Assembly: GCA_963210315.1 (NCBI GenBank)
Contig: OY723261.1
Span: 1-64,000, forward strand
Source: Rhynchopus euleeides
Lineage: Eukaryota; Euglenozoa; Diplonemea; Diplonemida; Diplonemidae
DNA: 64,000 nt
Direction of reading: 5' to 3'
Shown here: positions 34,347 to 43,900 of the stretch, piece by piece
Layout: each line of letters starts with the position of its first letter
How positions within the stretch are numbered: position 1 is the stretch's first letter
Program-made: the position numbers and the translations under genes
Notes under the pieces: generated by a model
What the model saw: the letters and a program-made list of their open reading frames with translations, nothing else
Told to the model about the DNA's origin: nothing
Databases searched by the model: none

Positions 34347-34722
34347 CCATGCAGGCCACACCTGTTTTGTACTATTCTCACGAGTGTGTTGTAGTTTGTT
34401 GTCTGCACGGACGACGTGCGCGACATGGTGTGCGCGACAACGTGCAATGAGTCTCTTCAGGGGCTAGTCATGCAATATTCCTGGAACCAGTCTTGCTTTC
34501 TCTTCCCGATCCTTGTCGTTTCGATTTGACAATTGTCTGAAAGAAAACCGTGCGAGAAGCGAGCACCTTCCCACCTCTTCTCTCTGCCCTGGTGTCGGTT
34601 TGCTTGCCGTTTGTTGCCGTTTGTGACGCCACATCCACCACCCCGTGCAGGGAGCCTGCGTATTTCGAACACAACGCCCCTCTAAAAATTGCCTTTGATA
34701 CACAACCCTGGTCTGATGCAAC
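34347..34722. other. Intergenic, pyrimidine-rich leader region
   Basis: No gene seen. It includes a pyrimidine-rich stretch (34565-34650) ending in cgtgcag at 34650, a likely 3' splice or trans-splice acceptor for the K+ channel gene 72 nt downstream. Confidence 0.5.
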
Positions 34723-36828
34723 ATGAACGATACGGGCCACGATTTGACTGTATGCCCGTTGGGCAGTCCGCAGGATAGCCTGCCCTACGGACATGACGAA
34801 GAGGACAAAGGTTCAACACTGACACACAGCGACACTCGGGGGCCTCGTGTCCGGAGGGCAAACAGCACTCTCCGGCAGTTGCGTAAAAAGACCCAACGGG
34901 AACGCCTCCCGTCCTGTGACCAGGAGGAGGTAGCCGAAAGTACCGAGCCTGAGAACTTCTCCGCGGGCCTTCAGCCGCTACACTGCGGCAGTGATCCTCC
35001 CGAAGTCCCCGAGGTGCACGAGGAGCCATTCGACTTCTCACTTGTCTCTCCCATCAGCAGCCCGGTCACTCCGTGGTCCGACACGCGACAACCAAAGCGA
35101 GAGCTCACAAACCGAGAATTGCTGCTTCTCATGCTGGATGACCCATTCGCTTCGTTGCATGCCAGTACAGCGAAGCACTTCGCCGCCGCATCGCGACGTC
35201 TGTTGTCCACAGACGGAGACAACGGCACTGACGAGGCACAATGGAGCGTGCGTGATGGGAAGGACCCTCCTGACGAGGTCACGTCGCTGCTGCTCCGTGT
35301 GGCCGGAGGATACGCAATATGCACGATCACCATCACCATCGCGATTGTTGGCGTTGTCTTGTGGGCCTCAATGCCGTCACAACGGCACATAGCTGAATCC
35401 TCCTCCGTCGTTTATGCCTTCCATCTCTTCAGTGTGGGTTTCTTTACACTTGACCTCCTGATGAGGCTGGTCGCAACTGGGTGGCGGTCCTCAGTGACGA
35501 GCTTGTTTGTGTGGACGGACCTTGCGAGTGTCATCCCCTTCTACGTGCATGCAATCTTGAAGATGAGCGATGGAAACTACGTCAGCAGTGCTCTCTACTT
35601 CTGCGATTTGACAGCATTGCGACTCATCCGGGCGCTCGTGGTCCTCTCGAGATGCCGACTCACCTCAGAAGCTCACATGAACATCCGGAACCTGAAAATC
35701 GCACTGCAGAAGAGCAGCGAAGTGCTGATCCTCTACTTCGGGGTTCTCTTAGTGACACTCGTCATTTGGAGCACTGCCATGTACTACGTCGAGAGAATGA
35801 GTCTAACACACTGGGATGAAGATCTCGAACTCCTGATCAGACGACGACGCACCAACCCGAGCTCACCAATTGAGGATGCTGGGATGTTGCGCAACGCCTC
35901 CATTTTCCTTCTGGAGTATGATCCCGACTACGATGAAGTGTCGCCGTACCAGTCAATCTTTCATGCGATGTGGTGGTGTATCGCGACTCTCACGACTGTT
36001 GGCTACGGAGACGTTGTTCCGAATTCTACAGGAGGAAGAATCGTGGCAGGATTGACCATGATATCTGGTATCTTCGTTCTTGCGCTACCAACCTCCATCC
36101 TCGGTTCCAACTTCATCTGCCTCCACAAGAAGAACACTGATATATTCCAGGCACAGCAGCGAAAGCATGAAATATCACCCTCCGATACCACAACAAACAA
36201 CCGCGTTGCTCGAATTTTCAACCTGCTTGAGAACCTCGTCGACGAAGATTACTTGAAGCGTCGACAAGTCGAATACATCCGGCGCGCGTGCTGGCACCCG
36301 GAGTATCGCATGCGAGTGATATGGGCTTACTCGACGATTGAGATTCTTGCAGAAAAGAAGAAGTCCCTCTCGATTGAGAAGAAGATCCGTTACGTGGGCT
36401 ACATCCCGCCGTCGACACGGTCGCTGGTTTCGCCAGAGCTGAGGCGCCGCTACGGGCACATGCGGCCACTGCAGATCCCGGCATCACAGGAGGGTGTCGT
36501 TGATGCGCAACGTGTCACGCTTTCGAAGGTACCGAACCCGCGGTACGCGTCCTTTCTGTATGACCCTGCTGAGGGACGGGCACACAGTATCACTCTCCTC
36601 GACGCCGACATGCATACCGAAGCACAGCAGTGTCTTGTGAGGGGGGAGGTTAAAGTGTGGTTGAAGCTGTTCCGCGCGAACAAACGCAACACCTGTGAGG
36701 AACTGCGTGCGGCCTACAAAAAGCAAGAAGTGGCTACAAACTTGCTAACGAAACTGGAGACGAAAACTTATGAACGGTTTGTCTCCTTGCTGGGCCTGAT
36801 TGTAGATCATCTTGAATACCTTGCCTAG
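34723..36828 (+). CDS. Voltage-gated-like K+ channel subunit (6 TM)
   Basis: 701 residues, apparently one exon. A ~185-residue cytoplasmic N-terminus is followed by S1 (about 188-215), S2 (229-250), S3 (260-280), S4 (287-312), S5 (332-355), a pore loop with the selectivity filter TTVGYGD (424-430) and S6 (436-463). S4 has few basic residues (LRLIRALVVLSRCRL), so voltage sensing may be weak or altered. The S5-pore linker is unusually long (~60 residues) with an RRRR patch. The ~235-residue C-terminus is helical and charged, with no obvious cyclic-nucleotide-binding fold. It would conduct K+ across the plasma or an endomembrane as a tetramer. Confidence 0.88.
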   Translation: MNDTGHDLTVCPLGSPQDSLPYGHDEEDKGSTLTHSDTRGPRVRRANSTLRQLRKKTQRERLPSCDQEEVAESTEPENFSAGLQPLHCGSDPPEVPEVHEEPFDFSLVSPISSPVTPWSDTRQPKRELTNRELLLLMLDDPFASLHASTAKHFAAASRRLLSTDGDNGTDEAQWSVRDGKDPPDEVTSLLLRVAGGYAICTITITIAIVGVVLWASMPSQRHIAESSSVVYAFHLFSVGFFTLDLLMRLVATGWRSSVTSLFVWTDLASVIPFYVHAILKMSDGNYVSSALYFCDLTALRLIRALVVLSRCRLTSEAHMNIRNLKIALQKSSEVLILYFGVLLVTLVIWSTAMYYVERMSLTHWDEDLELLIRRRRTNPSSPIEDAGMLRNASIFLLEYDPDYDEVSPYQSIFHAMWWCIATLTTVGYGDVVPNSTGGRIVAGLTMISGIFVLALPTSILGSNFICLHKKNTDIFQAQQRKHEISPSDTTTNNRVARIFNLLENLVDEDYLKRRQVEYIRRACWHPEYRMRVIWAYSTIEILAEKKKSLSIEKKIRYVGYIPPSTRSLVSPELRRRYGHMRPLQIPASQEGVVDAQRVTLSKVPNPRYASFLYDPAEGRAHSITLLDADMHTEAQQCLVRGEVKVWLKLFRANKRNTCEELRAAYKKQEVATNLLTKLETKTYERFVSLLGLIVDHLEYLA

Positions 36829-37065
36829 CCATGCAGCCCTTTCCAGGGTCCAGATGATCCGGGGGGTGTTCGTCGCTGTGGGTCTTGAGAGGAGATTTCT
36901 GCTCACAACGCAGTAAACGGGACCAGTGCAATCGCAGAACATGTACCGTGGGTGGGCTCACACCACTTCTCCTCTTTCTCCTTCTGCCTTTTTGTACCTC
37001 ATGCAGCAATTGGCTGGATCAAGGAACCACATACACCAACAGGACCCTGCACCGCAGCCGTCAAC

Positions 37066-37821
37066 ATGGCAGATCCGGTGAAGATAAATATCGATAAGTT
37101 CGAGTTCAGTCCACAGCAGAAGGTGAACACCATGGTTGTCATGAACGTCATCGGCGAGGCCATCGCGTTCAAGCTCAAGACTTCGACACCGACTGGGTAC
37201 ACTGTGAAGCCCACCAAGGGGTTTGTGATCCCCGGAGGTGCAGAGGAGATCACTGTGGCGTACCGCCCACACCAGCAGGTGCGGGACTGGTTTCAGCTGG
37301 AAGTCCGACGCCTGACCCGTGACGAGCAGGCGGCCGTCGAAGTGCAGGATGACCCAGAGCAGGTGGCACGGATCCTGAAGCTCTCGTCTCCTCCGGACAA
37401 CCTCTCTACGCACCTCTGGAACCATTGGAGGTCCTCCAGCGAGCAAACAAAACGTCACAGACTGGAGAGTGTGTACACAGACGGTCCGGCGATTGAGGGT
37501 ACGCCTTCACCGGGGGCAGTCGTGTCCCCCCGGACTGTTGCCCCACAGAATTCAGGGTCTGTGCCGGTCGGTGAGACATCCTCTCTGACTACTGACATAC
37601 AGGTGTCGAAGAAGCGCAACCTCGACCTCCTCGCGGAGATCACCCAGCTGCAAGAGGCTGAAGCCGGTCTTCAGCGCGCGGCCCAGATCCGCGAGGCCTG
37701 TTCCGACGAAGTGACCTCGAAAACTGCACTGCCGCGTCCAACTCTGCCTCCTGTTCTGTTTGTCTTCTTTTGGCTCGTGTTCCTCTACCTGGGGCTGAGC
37801 TTCGAGAAACACTTTAGTTGA
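37066..37821 (+). CDS. VAP-like MSP-domain tail-anchored protein
   Basis: 251 residues. Residues 1 to ~110 form an MSP-type beta sandwich (KFEFSPQQKV..., then a TPTGYTVKPTKGFVIPGG segment and the ITVAYRP strand). A Ser/Pro/Thr-rich linker follows, then a short coiled coil (about 185-210) and a C-terminal hydrophobic tail (about 229-247) followed by six polar or charged residues. This is the VAP layout: an ER tail-anchored protein that binds FFAT-motif partners at membrane contact sites. It follows the SAC-phosphatase and K+ channel genes, both with membrane or lipid links. The chosen ATG follows a pyrimidine tract ending catgcag at ~37006. Confidence 0.85.
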   Translation: MADPVKINIDKFEFSPQQKVNTMVVMNVIGEAIAFKLKTSTPTGYTVKPTKGFVIPGGAEEITVAYRPHQQVRDWFQLEVRRLTRDEQAAVEVQDDPEQVARILKLSSPPDNLSTHLWNHWRSSSEQTKRHRLESVYTDGPAIEGTPSPGAVVSPRTVAPQNSGSVPVGETSSLTTDIQVSKKRNLDLLAEITQLQEAEAGLQRAAQIREACSDEVTSKTALPRPTLPPVLFVFFWLVFLYLGLSFEKHFS

Positions 37822-38108
37822 TTTGTTGATACACTTCTAACCCGCGGAGATTTCTCGAAGGAAAAAATACTGTAAACTGTGTGTGTGCGTTCTGTTCGCT
37901 GAGGGCGTCCTTGGGGAGAAGCCCCCGCTGATTGAGTGTCGCATCGAGTGTGTGGCAAGGGGGACTGTTGTGTGCGGAAGAGCAAATGAAGTGGTGTGGG
38001 ATGTGCGAACCGGAACGCGAGCTTGTCGGGCGCCCTCGTTGCATTGTCGCTTGGCAAGTGTGGACACGTCCTCCCACCCACACACCACAGGGCCGAGGGC
38101 AGCTCACG

Positions 38109-39726
38109 ATGAGACGATGTTCCCCCCTCCTGAAGCTCGTGCTGGATGGCAAGACCGCGGCACTTCCAAAAATTGCAGAGACAGGCCAGATGCTCCATCT
38201 TTCGTCACCTCCTGAACAGTGGATGCAACTGTTCGCAGGGTCCCACCTCAAGTTGCGGTCAAGCAACAGGTCGTACCGCGCTTCCAGTATTCAGTGGAAG
38301 CGTGACTGGCATCAGGCTGCGTATCTGCTGGAGATGTATGACATGCAAAGGGAAGGGATGCTCGACCTCGCAGAGCTCGACAAAAAGTATATGACCCGCT
38401 ATGCCTCCACGTGGACAAATGTACGGAAGAATCTGTTGCGTGAAGCACACAAGCGGGTTCTTCACCAGGTGAGGGAGTCATTGTGGGCCACCAAGGACGG
38501 GCGGCTTGAGGAACACATGCAGTGTTCACTGGAAGTGCGCCAGAGTTCCCTCGGCGAAGGCAACCAGTCCTTCAGCCATGGCCAAGGTTTGTTTGTCCGC
38601 AGTGGCACAGTGGAACCGGGCACTGTTGTCGGGCTCGTCCCTGGCATGTGGTGGATGAAATCAGATCTGAGTCAACGCCGGTGGGAGGGTGATTCCGAAG
38701 GGAACCGCAACGGTTGCTCACCCTACCAGCACAGCCGCCGACAGTTTCTGGACGGAGCTGTTTTGGATGCTGACCTTGACCTGTACCCAGGCCACATCGT
38801 TGAGAGCTCGGACGCTGAACTGCGGGACGCCATGACAGCTTTCTACAGCAGTTGCGCGGAGTTTCTGACAACTTACCAAGCCCCCGAGGGTGCTTCGCGC
38901 GTCCAGACGCTGTTCATGGGCACGTACCTCCCTGCACTGCGCCACATGCTCAATCGCTGGACGTTCCGCAGGGACAACTGGCCTCATGTGCCACTTCGGG
39001 AATGGGCAGTGCGGAATTCTGCACACACGATTCTTGGTATGTTTGTAGGGTTCCGGGGAGTAGTTTGAAGCACACCATATTCGTTCACAGCGAATGCCGC
39101 TCTGTCCGTGTGTTACACCTTCTATGATACCACTCGCCCTCGCAGGAAAGCAGGGCTTGCATGACTTCTCGAAAGGAGGTTTCATCAACCATTGCGGGAC
39201 GCGTGAGAGTAACGTGCTCTTGATGCCCTGCAGTTTCCCAGCGACATTTCCCCCGGAGCTCATCCCGTACCTCCCGTACGGAGTCGATTACAAACCCCCG
39301 TTCGGGGCACAATACATCAAGACGAAACGTCAGCAGCACGACATTACGTGGAACCACGTATACTTTGGTAAGCCAAATGAGACGGAAGTCAGCCAAGGTG
39401 TTGGTTCGCAGTTTCTCCTGATGGTGCCAGGTCTTGTTGCTGTGGCCACAAGGCCCATCAGGGAAAACGAGGAGATTCTCACGAACCTGCGCCTGCGTCC
39501 GAATCTAGCAATGCGCCAGCACCACCCACTCTGGTACCGGATGTCGCCCGAAGGCGTCACAGAGGACTGGATGGGCAACAACATGTTCCACCCTCGCTCC
39601 TCATTCCTGTTGCGACTCCTCGGGCTGTATGACCCGCGCACAACACTGGGTGAGGCGCTGCGCAACCCGGAACTCTTCGACAACGACCTGATCGCTCGGG
39701 TACTTCACAGGTTGGGCAGAGTCTGA
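38109..39726 (+). CDS. SETD9-like SET-domain protein
   Basis: Exons 38109-39036 and 39146-39726 give 502 residues. A helical N-terminus precedes the SET domain, which begins at about residue 157 (HGQGLFVRSGTVEPGTVVGLVPG), continues through FINHCGTRESNV (about 322-333) and a FPPELIPYLPYG segment that resembles SETD9, and closes with VATRPIRENEEILTNLRL (about 408-425). A SET enzyme would transfer methyl from SAM to protein lysine. The terminal motif usually has a Tyr that is Leu here, so catalytic activity is uncertain. The intron has a gtatgt donor and cctcgcag acceptor, phase 1. The start is chosen after caccacag at ~38090. Confidence 0.8.
39037..39145 (+). other. 109-nt intron, SET-domain gene
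   Basis: Donor gtatgt, acceptor ctcgcag, phase 1; it joins the two halves of the SET domain in frame. Confidence 0.85.
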
Positions 39727-40113
39727 TGATTCTGCGTGTGATCTGTCTTGGACCGGGATCGAACGCGTGCGAGGTCGTACACTGCACTGTTGGTTCCGCA
39801 CACTCACACAGTTGGTTCCCCCTCCTCACCCGGCCGTCTTGTCAGCAGTTCGACCTCCAGGTGGGATTTTTACTTGTTACGAGCGACGAAGCGTAGCGAA
39901 GTCGCGAAGTAACGGAGGAAATCGTACGACTGAAGCTTTTGCAATTGCACCTTGAGACAGCAAGTGTGCACTCAACAAAAAGTAGTCCGGAACTGTTCTC
40001 CCACAGTTGTGCTGGACAGGGTGTCGAAAATAAAGCGAAAGGAGTACGATTTCTCACTTGTTGCGGGTCATGTTCCGTCCACAATCACGCACACAACCAC
40101 CAGGTCACTGAAG
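39727..40113. other. Intergenic, no gene seen
   Basis: 388 nt. It contains a sequence like a tRNA T-loop (gggatcgaac near 39756) that does not fold into a tRNA. An acceptor-like caccaccag ends at ~40103, 10 nt before the next ATG. Confidence 0.5.
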
Positions 40114-40644
40114 ATGGACGTCGCGAAAGGGCGGCGGTTGAATGAGGAACAGAAGACAGCGGCGGTGAAACGATTGTACGAAGATGAGATGCGGATGAAA
40201 GCGGAGAGGCATGATGTACTCGTCAAGAAGGTGTACCGGGAAGAGATGCCAAAAACCATTTCAACCACACAGTTGCAAGAGAGCGTGGCGCGCCAACACG
40301 ATGCAGAGATGCAGCGGAGAGAGCAACGACAGAACGAACTCAAAAACAAATACTACGCAACGGCACAACCTCACAAAATGCCGGCTGACGAAATTGAGGG
40401 CTCCATCCAGCGGATTTACGGCGACGCAATGAGGCACAAAGACGACAACTTGCGCAAACTGGAGGCCAGGTATGCTGAGAGTCTAGGAGGAGACTGGTAC
40501 AATTTGTCCCACAGGTACCAGTTCAAACGGAAAGACGGGGCCAAATTGGCAGGGGACACGTTGAAAGAGTCTTCGTCGCGCCTTTCGCAGCCTAAGAAAA
40601 ACACGTTCTCGGATGACGAAATCAACAAGATATACGGGTTCTGA
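40114..40644 (+). CDS. Charged repeat protein, last gene before the satellite
   Basis: 176 residues from ATG 40114. Highly charged and mostly helical, with an irregular repeat of a KxxYxxxM-like unit (KRLYEDEM, KKVYREEM, QRIYGDAM) about every 25-90 residues, and a C-terminal IYGF. The pattern recalls conserved hypothetical flagellar or cytoskeletal proteins of flagellates, but I cannot name the family. It is the last gene of the plus-strand series; only ~250 nt separate it from the satellite array. The frame is open upstream to 39952, but the acceptor-like site supports the chosen ATG. Confidence 0.7.
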   Translation: MDVAKGRRLNEEQKTAAVKRLYEDEMRMKAERHDVLVKKVYREEMPKTISTTQLQESVARQHDAEMQRREQRQNELKNKYYATAQPHKMPADEIEGSIQRIYGDAMRHKDDNLRKLEARYAESLGGDWYNLSHRYQFKRKDGAKLAGDTLKESSSRLSQPKKNTFSDDEINKIYGF

Positions 40645-40900
40645 TCCGTTGGAGGCAACGACTTCCATCGAGAGGGTTCAGTTACACACAGTGTGCAGGT
40701 GTCAGAAAGGGATTTCCGTCCCCAGGAGTGCAGACAAGCTGTTCGACGCCCAAAAGCAGGCTTAGGAGGGGACCCGCAGCCGCCGCTCGGAAGGTGGCCC
40801 GAATCGCCACAGACACTTTACAGCGGTACACACGCGCAGCACACCGACGGTCAGGTCGTCATCGCCTGTCACACAATGAAACCTGCCGCACGCAGGTTCA
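40645..40900. other. Flank between last plus-strand gene and satellite
   Basis: Ordinary sequence with no gene seen; the first degenerate satellite unit begins at about 40901. Confidence 0.5.
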
Positions 40901-43900
40901 TGAAGGCCTTGGCTGTGTCATTCAGATTCCTGAAAATCCTTGGCTGTGGGCATTCAGATTCCTGAACATCCTGAGCTGTGGGCATTCAGATTCCTGAAAA
41001 TCCTTGGCTGTGGGCATTCAGATTCCTGAAAATCCTGAGCTGTGGGCATTCAGATTCCTGAAAATCCTTGGCTGTGGGCATTCAGATTCCTGAACATCCT
41101 GAGCTGTGGGCATTCAGATTCCTGAACATCCTGAGCTGTGGGCATTCAGATTCCTGAAAATCCTTGGCTGTGGGCATTCAGATTCCTGAACATCCTGAGC
41201 TGTGGGCATTCAGATTCCTGAAAATCCTTGGCTGTGGGCATTCAGATTCCTGAAAATCCTTGGCTGTGGGCATTCAGATTCCTGAAAATCCTTGGCTGTG
41301 GGCATTCAGATTCCTGAACATCCTGAGCTGTGGGCATTCAGATTCCTGAACATCCTGAGCTGTGGGCATTCAGATTCCTGAAAATCCTTGGCTGTGGGCA
41401 TTCAGATTCCTGAACATCCTGAGCTGTGGGCATTCAGATTCCTGAACATCCTGAGCTGTGGGCATTCAGATTCCTGAAAATCCTTGGCTGTGGGCATTCA
41501 GATTCCTGAACATCCTGAGCTGTGGGCATTCAGATTCCTGAAAATCCTTGGCTGTGGGCATTCAGATTCCTGAAAATCCTTGGCTGTGGGCATTCAGATT
41601 CCTGAAAATCCTTGGCTGTGGGCATTCAGATTCCTGAACATCCTGAGCTGTGGGCATTCAGATTCCTGAACATCCTGAGCTGTGGGCATTCAGATTCCTG
41701 AAAATCCTTGGCTGTGGGCATTCAGATTCCTGAAAATCCTTGGCTGTGGGCATTCAGATTCCTGAAAATCCTTGGCTGTGGGCATTCAGATTCCTGAACA
41801 TCCTGAGCTGTGGGCATTCAGATTCCTGAACATCCTGAGCTGTGGGCATTCAGATTCCTGAAAATCCTTGGCTGTGGGCATTCAGATTCCTGAAAATCCT
41901 TGGCTGTGGGCATTCAGATTCCTGAACATCCTGAGCTGTGGGCATTCAGATTCCTGAAAATCCTTGGCTGTGGGCATTCAGATTCCTGAACATCCTGAGC
42001 TGTGGGCATTCAGATTCCTGAAAATCCTTGGCTGTGGGCATTCAGATTCCTGAAAATCCTGAGCTGTGGGCATTCAGATTCCTGAAAATCCTTGGCTGTG
42101 GGCATTCAGATTCCTGAACATCCTGAGCTGTGGGCATTCAGATTCCTGAACATCCTGAGCTGTGGGCATTCAGATTCCTGAAAATCCTTGGCTGTGGGCA
42201 TTCAGATTCCTGAAAATCCTTGGCTGTGGGCATTCAGATTCCTGAAAATCCTTGGCTGTGGGCATTCAGATTCCTGAACATCCTGAGCTGTGGGCATTCA
42301 GATTCCTGAACATCCTGAGCTGTGGGCATTCAGATTCCTGAAAATCCTTGGCTGTGGGCATTCAGATTCCTGAAAATCCTTGGCTGTGGGCATTCAGATT
42401 CCTGAACATCCTGAGCTGTGGGCATTCAGATTCCTGAAAATCCTTGGCTGTGGGCATTCAGATTCCTGAACATCCTGAGCTGTGGGCATTCAGATTCCTG
42501 AAAATCCTTGGCTGTGGGCATTCAGATTCCTGAAAATCCTGAGCTGTGGGCATTCAGATTCCTGAAAATCCTTGGCTGTGGGCATTCAGATTCCTGAACA
42601 TCCTGAGCTGTGGGCATTCAGATTCCTGAACATCCTGAGCTGTGGGCATTCAGATTCCTGAAAATCCTTGGCTGTGGGCATTCAGATTCCTGAACATCCT
42701 GAGCTGTGGGCATTCAGATTCCTGAAAATCCTTGGCTGTGGGCATTCAGATTCCTGAAAATCCTTGGCTGTGGGCATTCAGATTCCTGAACATCCTGAGC
42801 TGTGGGCATTCAGATTCCTGAACATCCTGAGCTGTGGGCATTCAGATTCCTGAAAATCCTTGGCTGTGGGCATTCAGATTCCTGAACATCCTGAGCTGTG
42901 GGCATTCAGATTCCTGAACATCCTGAGCTGTGGGCATTCAGATTCCTGAAAATCCTTGGCTGTGGGCATTCAGATTCCTGAACATCCTGAGCTGTGGGCA
43001 TTCAGATTCCTGAAAATCCTTGGCTGTGGGCATTCAGATTCCTGAAAATCCTTGGCTGTGGGCATTCAGATTCCTGAAAATCCTTGGCTGTGGGCATTCA
43101 GATTCCTGAACATCCTGAGCTGTGGGCATTCAGATTCCTGAAAATCCTTGGCTGTGGGCATTCAGATTCCTGAAAATCCTTGGCTGTGGGCATTCAGATT
43201 CCTGAACATCCTGAGCTGTGGGCATTCAGATTCCTGAACATCCTGAGCTGTGGGCATTCAGATTCCTGAAAATCCTTAGCTGTGGGCATTCAGATTCCTG
43301 AAAATCCTTGGCTGTGGGCATTCAGATTCCTGAACATCCTGAGCTGTGGGCATTCAGATTCCTGAAAATCCTTGGCTGTGGGCATTCAGATTCCTGAAAA
43401 TCCTTGGCTGTGGGCATTCAGATTCCTGAAAATCCTTGGCTGTGGGCATTCAGATTCCTGAACATCCTGAGCTGTGGGCATTCAGATTCCTGAACATCCT
43501 GAGCTGTGGGCATTCAGATTCCTGAAAATCCTTGGCTGTGGGCATTCAGATTCCTGAAAATCCTTGGCTGTGGGCATTCAGATTCCTGAACATCCTGAGC
43601 TGTGGGCATTCAGATTCCTGAAAATCCTTGGCTGTGGGCATTCAGATTCCTGAAAATCCTTGGCTGTGGGCATTCAGATTCCTGAACATCCTGAGCTGTG
43701 GGCATTCAGATTCCTGAAAATCCTTGGCTGTGGGCATTCAGATTCCTGAAAATCCTTGGCTGTGGGCATTCAGATTCCTGAAAATCCTTGGCTGTGGGCA
43801 TTCAGATTCCTGAACATCCTGAGCTGTGGGCATTCAGATTCCTGAACATCCTGAGCTGTGGGCATTCAGATTCCTGAAAATCCTTGGCTGTGGGCATTCA

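Noticed and set aside
39740-39815. tRNA-like T-loop (gggatcgaac)
   Set aside because: The flanking bases do not form a T-stem, acceptor stem or D-arm.
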